From Actinomycetota bacterium (lineage in GTDB: Bacteria > Actinomycetota > Acidimicrobiia > Acidimicrobiales > AC-14), in the NCBI GenBank assembly GCA_020200615.1, contig JAIVIH010000283.1, forward strand, positions 1-6,259: a stretch of 6,259 nucleotides of DNA, given 5' to 3'. The notes under the pieces are model-generated. The model did not search any database. It was not told the DNA's origin and saw only the letters and a program-made list of their open reading frames with translations. This document shows, piece by piece, positions 1 through 4,967 of the stretch. Position 1 is the first letter of the stretch, and each line of letters begins with the position of its first letter. The position numbers and the translations under genes were made by a program.

Positions 1-180
1 GATTCGGACACGGCCTACCTGAGGCCCACGAGCATGGGTGCAGTCATAGGCAACCTCGAACCGCGGGCGGCACCGGCGCTTCCGATGCCCGATGCTAGTG
101 GTCCAGCCCTTCCTCCTCGGAGGTATCGGCGGCCGCACCCGCCGACTTGAGGGAAAATTCCGGGGAGGGCCTTCAGGGCG
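1..180. other. Left edge without a supported gene
   Basis: No reading frame here looks like a real gene. The open frames on either strand are short, overlap the end of the PDZ/Lon-like protease gene, or have low-complexity translations. A minus-strand GTG at 11 (GTG TCC GAA...) could be the first codon of a gene running off the left edge, but it has neither a clear ribosome-binding site nor a TANNNT box at the spacing seen elsewhere in this window. The only structure I note is the hairpin at 126-145. Confidence 0.5.
126..145 (-). terminator. Possible hairpin terminator after the PDZ/Lon-like protease gene
   Basis: A 7-bp perfect stem, TCGGCGG (126-132) with CCGCCGA (139-145), encloses a 6-nt loop about 36 bases past the stop codon of the minus-strand protease gene. 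Neither side has a run of T, so a classical intrinsic terminator is not shown. A U-tract-free or Rho-assisted stop is possible. Confidence 0.3.
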
Positions 181-1299
181 CTACGTTCCCGGGGCGGGCT
201 TGCCCAGGGCCCGGGCGTTGCTCCCCTGCATCGTTCCCAGGACGGACAGAGCCTCTTCGAAACTGGCCACTCCACGGACCTGGAGGCCGTTCCCGGCCCG
301 GGCGCGAGCCTCGGCCTCGTTGGCCTTGGGGACGAGGAACAGCTTGGCGCCGGCCCGCTTGACCGTCACCACCTTCTGCTCCACCCCCCCGATGGGCCCC
401 ACCTCACCGTTGGGCAGGAGCTCCCCGGTGGCCGCCACCTTCATCCCGCCCGTCAACTCGCCGGCGGTCAAGGTGTCCAGCAACTCGAGGGCGTAGGCCA
501 ACCCGGCAGACGGTCCGACCACGGAGCCGGAATCAATCGTGATCTCGAAGGGTAACTCCACCTTCGTGCTCAACCTCACGCCCAGCAACGGTCGGCCGTC
601 CTCGGCTCGGGTCAGCGTGGACTCCAGGTTGAGGGGCGGCTCCTCGCCCCGCGACACACCCAGCCGGATCCGGTCTTCGGGTTGATGAGCCCGGATGGCG
701 TTCACCACATCGCCCGCGGTCGAGACCGGCGCGTCGTCTATGGCGACGATCACGTCCTTGTCCTCGAGACCGGCGGCCGCCGCCGGCGAGCCGGGGGCAA
801 CGGAGTCCACCTCGGCCCCCGCCCCCAGGTCGGTGAACCCGAGATGAGTCAGGGCCAGCACCTCGGCCGTGGTCTTGGAGTCGTTCATGGCCTCGACGTT
901 CAGCTGGCGGTACCGGTCGGGCGGGATGGTCCCGCGCACGTCCTCCTCGGGCACCACGTCGGTGTCGGGGTCGAGCCAGCCCACGAGGGCCTCGTAGCCG
1001 TTTACCCGTTCACGGACGGACACCGTCGCGTAGAGGATCTCACCCTTGGGCGGGAAGGTCTCGTGACCGCGAACGACGACGAGGTCGTTGACCACGCGGG
1101 TGGAGCCAGGGCCGATCGAGTCGTAAGGCAGGCGGACGATCCCGGCGACCACGGCGGAGACCATGAAGAGCGACCCGAAGACGATGCCCGTCACCAGGAG
1201 GAAGCGCCGTCCACGCCCGCCACGTCGATCCGACTCCGGCCCCCCCTGAGGTAGGGGACGACCCGGCCACGTCGGTAGAATTGAATCAGTCGTGTCCAC
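181..1299 (-). CDS. Membrane-anchored PDZ domain, Lon-like serine protease (YlbL family)
   Basis: Predicted envelope protease with a Lon-type Ser-Lys dyad. From GTG 1299 it has 372 residues. A basic cytoplasmic head (residues 25-32) precedes one membrane helix (about 33-56). The linker has LPYDSIGPGS, close to the typical YlbL start of the extracytoplasmic part. A PDZ domain spans about 159-227 and the Lon proteolytic fold about 235-355. The nucleophile is Ser264 in VVGPSAGLAYA. Lys309 in PIGGVEQK completes the dyad, 45 residues on, close to the spacing in Lon. There is no ATPase domain, as in the family. The family is known for cell-envelope proteolysis, but substrates here are unknown. The start is uncertain. 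GTG 1194 would give 337 residues but would remove the basic residues that orient the helix. GTG 1299 keeps them but overlaps the 5' end of the divergent gene by 8 nt. Neither start has a strong ribosome-binding site. The stop is TAG at 183-181. Confidence 0.9.
   Translation of the reverse strand: MDTTDSILPTWPGRPLPQGGPESDRRGGRGRRFLLVTGIVFGSLFMVSAVVAGIVRLPYDSIGPGSTRVVNDLVVVRGHETFPPKGEILYATVSVRERVNGYEALVGWLDPDTDVVPEEDVRGTIPPDRYRQLNVEAMNDSKTTAEVLALTHLGFTDLGAGAEVDSVAPGSPAAAAGLEDKDVIVAIDDAPVSTAGDVVNAIRAHQPEDRIRLGVSRGEEPPLNLESTLTRAEDGRPLLGVRLSTKVELPFEITIDSGSVVGPSAGLAYALELLDTLTAGELTGGMKVAATGELLPNGEVGPIGGVEQKVVTVKRAGAKLFLVPKANEAEARARAGNGLQVRGVASFEEALSVLGTMQGSNARALGKPAPGT
1276..1281 (+). promoter_or_regulatory. 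Candidate -10 box for the small membrane protein gene
   Basis: TAGAAT lies 10 bases before the GTG at 1292, which would give a transcript with only about 3-4 bases of leader. This is looser than the exact six-base spacing at four other genes in the window. No convincing -35 box is visible. Confidence 0.4.
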
Positions 1300-1678
1300 G
1301 TTCCTGGTGACCCTCACCGTGGTCGTAGTGGCTATTGCGGCGGCGTTGGTGGTCGCCATCGGGGACCCGGACCAGCCTGCCACGCTCCGATCCCGACCGT
1401 GGCGCGACCGACGACTGGACCGACAGCGCCAACGGGCCACCCAGAAGGCCGCCGCCGCCGCCGTTCGCCCCCCGCCGCGAACCGAGCCCGTGGAGCGATC
1501 GGGCGGGGGCATGTCCGAGCAATGGATCCCCGCCGCGGCCGGCGTCAGCGGCTGGGTGCGGCTCCGATCGGGGGTCGTCCTGACCGTCCTGCTGGCCATC
1601 GTGGGGGCGCTCCTGGCCGCCAGCATCTCCGGGCTGCTGCTGTTGTTCGCCCTTGCCATCCGAGACGCCGTCGGCTGA
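1292..1678 (+). CDS. Small two-helix membrane protein of unknown function
   Basis: I do not recognise a family. The 128-residue product has hydrophobic helices at about 4-23 and 94-121. The loop between them is strongly basic in its first half (nine Arg/Lys between residues 33 and 52) and then Ala/Pro-rich. By the positive-inside rule the loop should be cytoplasmic and both termini outside. A run of five GCC codons (1448-1462) encodes Ala53-57. The reading is supported because the frame has two well-formed membrane helices and a near-leaderless -10 box, whereas the opposite strand there translates to low-complexity sequence. The gene diverges from the PDZ/Lon-like protease and converges on the sortase gene. 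An internal ATG at 1511 would leave only the second helix, so I prefer the GTG at 1292. Confidence 0.75.
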   Translation: MSTFLVTLTVVVVAIAAALVVAIGDPDQPATLRSRPWRDRRLDRQRQRATQKAAAAAVRPPPRTEPVERSGGGMSEQWIPAAAGVSGWVRLRSGVVLTVLLAIVGALLAASISGLLLLFALAIRDAVG

Positions 1679-1683
1679 CGGCG
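1666..1683. terminator. Hairpin at the convergent junction of the small membrane protein and sortase genes
   Basis: A perfect 7-bp stem, CGCCGTC (1666-1672) with GACGGCG (1677-1683), closes a GGCT loop and contains the TGA stop of the plus-strand gene. The minus-strand sortase gene ends only 10 bases further on, at 1693. The symmetric stem could stop transcription from both sides, although no T-run follows it on either strand. Confidence 0.4.
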
Positions 1684-1692
1684 GGCGGGGCG

Positions 1693-2370
1693 CTAGCCCT
1701 GGACGTCCGGCCCTTGGCCCGCCAGCGCCAGCTTGACCACGTACCGGTAGCTCGCCGATCCGGGCGGATGGCAGGCGTACAAGGTGCCGGTGGCGTCGGA
1801 GGTCTGGTCCGCGATCCACACCGCCTCCGGCTCGACGACCTCGCTGCCCGTCACCCGGTAGACGCTCCTCACCCCGCCGACCCGGAATATCACCTCGTCA
1901 CCCGGTTCCAGCTCGTCCATTCTCAGGAACGGGTGGGTCCGAGTCGTGCGGTGACCGGCGAAGACGGTGTTCCCCCGCTGTCCCGGTAAGGCCGTCCCGG
2001 GCCAGTGACTCGGTCCGTGGTCGATGTTGTTGAGGGTGACGCCCTGGAAGATGGCGTGGGCCAGGCTGATCTTGGGGATCTCCATGGAGCCGATCTCGGT
2101 GACGGGCTCCTCGGCGTAGGAGTCCCCGGGTATGAAGGCGGGCTCGGCCGCCGGCATCGCCGCTAGGGCCGTCGTGGTCGAGGTTTCGGGAACCTCGTCC
2201 GGCAACGGCAGCCGAGGCGGGCGGGGCAGGCTGGGCGGGGCGGTCAGGGTGCCGGGAGCGGCAATCGTCGCCGTGGGCTCCGATCCGCATGCGCCCAGGA
2301 TCAGGACGACGGCCACCGTCCCCAGGACCACCAGCCCGACTGCGGGCCGCGCTCGACCACCTCCCAGCAC
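1693..2370 (-). CDS. Sortase (class E-like) with a lipoprotein-like N-terminus
   Basis: Cysteine transpeptidase predicted to attach proteins to the cell wall or link surface subunits. The 225-residue product has a short basic head (Arg6, Arg8), a hydrophobic segment (11-27), a Pro/Thr-rich linker (about 30-80) and the sortase fold (about 88-220). Catalytic residues are visible: His140 in FAGHRTT, Cys200 in TLYACHP and Arg209 in SYRYVV. FAGHRTT followed by a Leu...GD segment is typical of actinobacterial class E sortases. The class is assigned from motif memory, and the usual TLTTC box reads TLYAC. Hydrophobic residues followed by Leu-Gly-Ala-Cys28 fit a lipobox, so the anchor may be a lipid rather than a helix. 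No substrate with a sorting signal is encoded in the window, so it is an orphan housekeeping-type enzyme. GTG 2370 is chosen because it sits just before the signal region; upstream translation in this frame overlaps the divergent HEAT gene. The sequence in front is CAAGCT, six bases, GTG, one base short of the local TANNNT pattern. Confidence 0.88.
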   Translation of the reverse strand: MLGGGRARPAVGLVVLGTVAVVLILGACGSEPTATIAAPGTLTAPPSLPRPPRLPLPDEVPETSTTTALAAMPAAEPAFIPGDSYAEEPVTEIGSMEIPKISLAHAIFQGVTLNNIDHGPSHWPGTALPGQRGNTVFAGHRTTRTHPFLRMDELEPGDEVIFRVGGVRSVYRVTGSEVVEPEAVWIADQTSDATGTLYACHPPGSASYRYVVKLALAGQGPDVQG

Positions 2371-2391
2371 GATGTCAGCTTGGCACAGCCG

Positions 2392-2419
2392 TTTACCGCC
2401 GCTGACGCGCCGGTAGCCT
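2392..2419 (+). promoter_or_regulatory. Leaderless promoter of the HEAT-repeat gene
   Basis: TTTACC (2392-2397) and TAGCCT (2414-2419), 16 bases apart, resemble -35 and -10 boxes. Exactly six bases then lead to the GTG at 2426, so transcription should begin at or very near the start codon. The element lies in the 55-base gap shared with the divergent sortase gene. Confidence 0.6.
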
Positions 2420-2425
2420 TCGCCT

Positions 2426-3073
2426 GTGGGCGCGCCGGTACCGGAAACCGCCGACGCCGGCGCCCGCCGGCGCCGGCGCATGGCCGTCCTCGCCGGACAT
2501 CGGGGGGACGAGGCGGGGGCCCGGTCGCTCCTCGCCGATGCCGAGCCGTCGGTGCGCTGCGCCTCCATCGGAGCCTTGGCCCGGCTCGGTGCCCTCACCG
2601 CAGCCGACCTCGGGGCGGCCCTGGCCGATCCCCATCCCACGGTGCGGCGACGCGCCTGCGACGCGGCCGGCTCGGTCGCCGGCGTGGACCTCCGGCCCCT
2701 GCTGGCCGACGACGATCCCAGCGTGGTGGAGACGGCGGCCTGGGCTCTGGGCGAGCGGGGCGAGGGAGCGGCGGACGCCGTCGCCTCCCTGGCCCAGGTC
2801 GCGGTGGAGCACGCTGACGCCCTGTGCCGCGAGGCTGCGGTGGCCGCCCTCGGAGCCATCGGCCACCGGAGCGGTCTGGCCGCCATCCTGGCCGCCACCA
2901 CCGACCGGCCCGCCGTCCGCCGGAGAGCGGTCAACGCCCTGGCGCCTTTCGAAGGCCCCGAGGTGAGCGAAGCCCTCCAGAGGGCCCTCGCCGACCGTGA
3001 CTGGCAGGTGCGGCAGGCGGCCGAGGATCTCCTGGACCCGGGCCCGGACCTCGCCGACGGACCTGAGCCCTAG
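2426..3073 (+). CDS. HEAT-repeat protein
   Basis: A 215-residue helical repeat protein, probably a cytoplasmic protein-interaction scaffold; no enzymatic motif is visible. After a short N-terminal segment with a run of five Arg (14-18), about six HEAT-like helix pairs follow at roughly 26-57, 58-86, 88-118, 119-148, 149-178 and 179-204. The recurring pattern is DxxPxVRxxAxxALxxLG, clear in AEPSVRCASIGALARLG and DPHPTVRRRACDAAG. Such repeats occur in PBS-lyase-like HEAT proteins, but no lyase partner or chromophore context is present. GTG 2426 is chosen because a TANNNT box lies exactly six bases before it. ATG 2480 (Met19) is an alternative that would remove the Arg run. The gene diverges from the sortase gene and converges on mreB. 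Its binding partner cannot be told from sequence. Confidence 0.88.
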   Translation: MGAPVPETADAGARRRRRMAVLAGHRGDEAGARSLLADAEPSVRCASIGALARLGALTAADLGAALADPHPTVRRRACDAAGSVAGVDLRPLLADDDPSVVETAAWALGERGEGAADAVASLAQVAVEHADALCREAAVAALGAIGHRSGLAAILAATTDRPAVRRRAVNALAPFEGPEVSEALQRALADRDWQVRQAAEDLLDPGPDLADGPEP

Positions 3074-3079
3074 CTCCGC

Positions 3080-3109
3080 TCGGCGAGCAAGCCTCTGCTT
3101 GCGAGCCGA
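3080..3109. terminator. Hairpin between the convergent HEAT and mreB genes
   Basis: TCGGC (3080-3084) pairs with GCCGA (3105-3109), and GCAAGC (3087-3092) with GCTTGC (3097-3102), around a CTCT loop. In plus-strand RNA the two stems are joined by facing GA steps (3085-3086 and 3103-3104), which can form stacked sheared G-A pairs; the minus-strand RNA would have UC opposite UC. The element fills the 42-base gap after the HEAT stop and before the mreB stop. There is no T-run. Confidence 0.5.
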
Positions 3110-3115
3110 AGGTCG

Positions 3116-4123
3116 CTAGCGCCCCTCGGCCCCCATGAAGAGCGACTTCAGGGACTCGAAGGCCTCGAGGCACTTGCCGGCGCCGAGGACCACGCACTCG
3201 AGGGGGGCGTCGACGAGGTGGACGGGCAGGGCCGTCTCCTCGGCCAGCCGGCGGTTCAGCCCTTGCAGCAGCCCACCGCCCCCGACGAGGTGGATCCCCT
3301 GCAGGATCAGGTCCTGGGCCAGTTCCGGGGGGGCCATGCCCAGGCAGTCCACGACCGAGTCCACGATGGCCCGCACCTGTTCGTCGATCGCCTCCCGGAT
3401 CTCCTCGGGAGACAGGATGGCCGTCTTGGGGAGACCGCTCATCAGATCCCGGCCCCGCACCTCGGCCTTCACTTCCTCGTCCAGGGCGTAGGCCGACCCG
3501 ATGGCCAGCTTGATCTCCTCCGCCGTCCGCTCGCCGATGGCCATGCCGTACTCCCGCCTGACATACGACTGGATGGACGAGTCGATGTCGAAGGACCCGA
3601 TGCGGATGGCCCGGAGGGCCACGATGCCCCCGAGGGAGATCATGGCCGTCTCCGTCGTGCCTCCGCCGATGTCCACCACCATGTTCCCGAGCGGCTCGTG
3701 GATGGGAAGTCCGGCGCCGATGGCGGCGGCCATGGGCTGGGCCACCAGCTGGGCGTCGGCCGCCCCCGCCTGACGGGCCGCTTCCTTCACGGCACGCCGC
3801 TCGACCTCGGTGATGGCCGACGGCACGCACAGCAGCACTCGCGGCCGCTGGAACCGGGACAGACCCGCGCGCTGCAACAGCAGCCGGATCATCCGCTGGG
3901 TGATGTCGAAGTCGGTGATGGCGCCCTTCCGCAGGGGCCGGACGGCCTGGATGTAGCCGGGGGTGCGCCCGATCATCTGCCACGCCTGATGACCCATGGC
4001 CAGCACGTCGTGGGTCTCGACGTTGAGGGCGATCACCGTCGGTTCGTTGAGGACGATGCCACGACCCTTGGCGTAAACGAGCGTGTTGGCCGTGCCCAGG
4101 TCGATGGCGAGGTCCCTAGCCAG
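3116..4123 (-). CDS. mreB: MreB-family actin-like cytoskeletal protein (divergent)
   Basis: Actin-fold ATPase that polymerises under the membrane and guides cell-wall synthesis. From the proposed CTG start at 4123 it has 335 residues, the usual MreB length. The first phosphate loop is DLAIDLGTANTLVY (4-17), followed by GIVLNEPTVIA (22-32). The second phosphate loop is VVDIGGGTTETA (149-160), and the adenosine region LVGGGGLLQGL (279-289) replaces the commoner TGGGA/S. The nearly invariant EEP motif reads AQP (128-130). Frame translation stays open to GTG 4219, which would give 367 residues. CTG 4123 is preferred for four reasons: GAGGAG lies 8 bases upstream, family proteins begin right there, it overlaps the upstream gene by only 8 nt, and third-position GC just before it is lower in this frame than in the upstream gene's frame. 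It is the third gene of the operon after moaE. No mreC or mreD follows, since the next gene is convergent. It may be a solo paralogue alongside a canonical mreBCD elsewhere. Confidence 0.9.
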   Translation of the reverse strand: MARDLAIDLGTANTLVYAKGRGIVLNEPTVIALNVETHDVLAMGHQAWQMIGRTPGYIQAVRPLRKGAITDFDITQRMIRLLLQRAGLSRFQRPRVLLCVPSAITEVERRAVKEAARQAGAADAQLVAQPMAAAIGAGLPIHEPLGNMVVDIGGGTTETAMISLGGIVALRAIRIGSFDIDSSIQSYVRREYGMAIGERTAEEIKLAIGSAYALDEEVKAEVRGRDLMSGLPKTAILSPEEIREAIDEQVRAIVDSVVDCLGMAPPELAQDLILQGIHLVGGGGLLQGLNRRLAEETALPVHLVDAPLECVVLGAGKCLEAFESLKSLFMGAEGR

Positions 4124-4385
4124 AGCGCGGGCTCCTCGTGCGAGGGGTGTGGCTGGATCGCCGGCGGCTGAGCGGAAGCGGCCGGCCACCCAGCTCAGGG
4201 GGCCGCTCGGGCCGACCACCCCGCTCAGATGGCCGCTCGGGCCACGGCGACAGAGCTTGGCGCTGGCGCTCGAACTCCCGCATGTGTCCTTCCATCGAGC
4301 GCGGGCCGCGCTCCCGGTACCAGAGCAGGAGCCCCCCGATGAGGCTCAGGACCACCACCGCCACGAGAAACAGAAGAGCACTCAC
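4116..4385 (-). CDS. Small single-pass membrane protein with a basic, Pro/Arg-rich tail
   Basis: I do not recognise a family. The 89-residue product has one membrane helix (2-22), then WYRERGP, a charged segment, and an Arg/Pro/Ser-rich tail with a tandem 10-residue repeat: ERPSERGGRP (50-59) and ERPPELGGRP (60-69). The basic tail after the helix predicts N-out, C-in, so the tail would face the cytoplasm, where it could touch the membrane, nucleic acid or MreB; this is inference. Its GTG start and the moaE TGA stop share four bases (GTGA), indicating translational coupling. Its TAG stop overlaps the proposed mreB CTG start by 8 nt. Its start codon has only a weak ribosome-binding site, consistent with coupling. 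Confidence 0.7.
   Translation of the reverse strand: MSALLFLVAVVVLSLIGGLLLWYRERGPRSMEGHMREFERQRQALSPWPERPSERGGRPERPPELGGRPLPLSRRRSSHTPRTRSPRSG
4132..4137 (-). promoter_or_regulatory. Ribosome-binding site deciding the mreB start
   Basis: The minus strand reads GAGGAG, eight bases, then CTG at 4123, a near-ideal Shine-Dalgarno spacing. It lies inside the last codons of the upstream small gene. No ATG, GTG or TTG occurs in the mreB frame between GTG 4189 and this point, so the site implies initiation at CTG. Confidence 0.5.
4193..4243. repeat. 30-base tandem repeat in the small membrane protein gene
   Basis: Two copies of GCTCAG-NN-GGCCGCTCGGGCC start at 4193 and 4223, exactly 30 bases apart, and match at 19 of 21 positions. 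The period equals ten codons and produces the duplicated ERPxExGGRP unit in the small membrane protein. Confidence 0.8.
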
Positions 4386-4861
4386 GTCTTCACGTCACCC
4401 ACGTCGACGAGGACGTGGGCGCACTGCGACCAGTCCTCGCCGCCCTCCCACGTCTCGCGCTTCCAGACGGGGACGGTGCTCTTCACCGTGTCAATGGCGA
4501 ACCGGACGGCCTCGAACGCCTCCTGGCGGTGCGGGGCGGAGGCGACGACCACGACCGAGGTCTCGCCCACGGCGAGGGTGCCCACCCGGTGGAGCATGGC
4601 CAGGCGGCCGATCAGGGGCCACCGCCGCCGCGCCTCGGCGGCGATGGCGGCCAAGCGGGGCTCCACTTCCTCCTCGTAGGCCTCATAGGCCAGCTGGGTG
4701 ACGTTGGGCCGACCCTCGGCGTGATCGCGCACCGTTCCGCAGAACAGGACGATGGCGCCGCAGTCCGGGCGGAGGGCCCACGTGACGACATCGGCCGTGG
4801 GCAGGGCCGTATGCCACAGCCCCAACCAGTCGTCCGCGGTATTACCAGGTAGAACCCCCAC
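4382..4861 (-). CDS. moaE: Molybdopterin synthase catalytic subunit MoaE
   Basis: Large subunit of molybdopterin synthase, which with thiocarboxylated MoaD puts the dithiolene sulfurs into precursor Z (cPMP) during molybdenum cofactor synthesis in the cytoplasm. The 159-residue product shows the family landmarks in order: FCGTVRD (40-46), YEAYEEE (59-65), HRVG (91-94), APHRQEAFEA (109-118) and DTVKSTVPVWKRE (124-136). Lys127 and Lys134 match by spacing the two active-site lysines of E. coli MoaE (119 and 126). Length is ordinary. GTG 4861 is chosen because TACCAT lies exactly six bases upstream. No moaD or other cofactor gene is in the window, so the partner must be encoded elsewhere. It is the first gene of an operon with a small membrane protein and mreB; the functional link, if any, is unclear. 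Confidence 0.93.
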   Translation of the reverse strand: MGVLPGNTADDWLGLWHTALPTADVVTWALRPDCGAIVLFCGTVRDHAEGRPNVTQLAYEAYEEEVEPRLAAIAAEARRRWPLIGRLAMLHRVGTLAVGETSVVVVASAPHRQEAFEAVRFAIDTVKSTVPVWKRETWEGGEDWSQCAHVLVDVGDVKT

Positions 4862-4867
4862 ACCTGC

Positions 4868-4873
4868 ATGGTA
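4868..4873 (-). promoter_or_regulatory. Leaderless -10 box of the moaE-mreB operon
   Basis: The minus strand reads TACCAT, six bases (GCAGGT), then the moaE GTG at 4861, so the operon transcript should start at or next to the start codon. I see no clear -35 box. The divergent htrA-like promoter lies about 80 bases away in the same intergenic region. Confidence 0.6.
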
Positions 4874-4955
4874 CCGACTACCCGTCGACCGACGAGGCTG
4901 CCACCCCGCTCAGGCCCACGGGGAGGGGCGCGGTCGGATCGGGAAGGGCCGCCGG

Positions 4956-4961
4956 TATGCT
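4956..4961 (+). promoter_or_regulatory. Leaderless -10 box of the HtrA-like protease gene
   Basis: TATGCT is followed by six bases (CGGTTC) and the ATG at 4968. There is no ribosome-binding site in the six bases before the ATG, in keeping with leaderless initiation. No convincing -35 box is seen. Confidence 0.6.
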
Positions 4962-4967
4962 CGGTTC

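Noticed and set aside
15..275. Minus-strand open frame of 86 codons at the left edge
   Set aside because: Its first third overlaps the protease gene in another frame, and the translation shows no domain, signal or helix.
92..496. Plus-strand open frame of 134 codons
   Set aside because: Mostly antisense to the Lon-like domain of the protease, with Pro/Arg/Thr-rich low complexity and no start signal.
682..1254. Plus-strand open frame of 190 codons
   Set aside because: Antisense to the PDZ and N-terminal part of the protease; Gly/His/Asp/Val-rich shadow translation.
1448..1462. Run of five GCC triplets as a possible phase-variable repeat
   Set aside because: It is short, in frame (five Ala) and typical of GC-rich coding DNA; a change in copy number would not shift the frame.
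1300..1659. Upstream extension of the PDZ/Lon-like protease frame to an ATG at 1659
   Set aside because: The extension is low complexity and lies opposite the small two-helix membrane protein gene, whose frame looks genuinely coding.
2371..2934. Upstream extension of the sortase frame to 2934
   Set aside because: It runs antisense through the HEAT-repeat gene and has Arg/Ala/Ser-rich composition; the signal region begins right after GTG 2370.
3218..4171. Long plus-strand open frame (317 codons) opposite mreB
   Set aside because: It is antisense to a clear MreB with all its family motifs; its translation is His/Asp/Gly/Arg-rich low complexity, as expected for a shadow frame in GC-rich DNA.
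4862..4967. Inverted GTCGAC/CGACC-like words between moaE and the HtrA-like gene as an operator
   Set aside because: The matches are 6-7 bases, imperfect, and common in DNA of this composition; there is nothing to separate them from chance.
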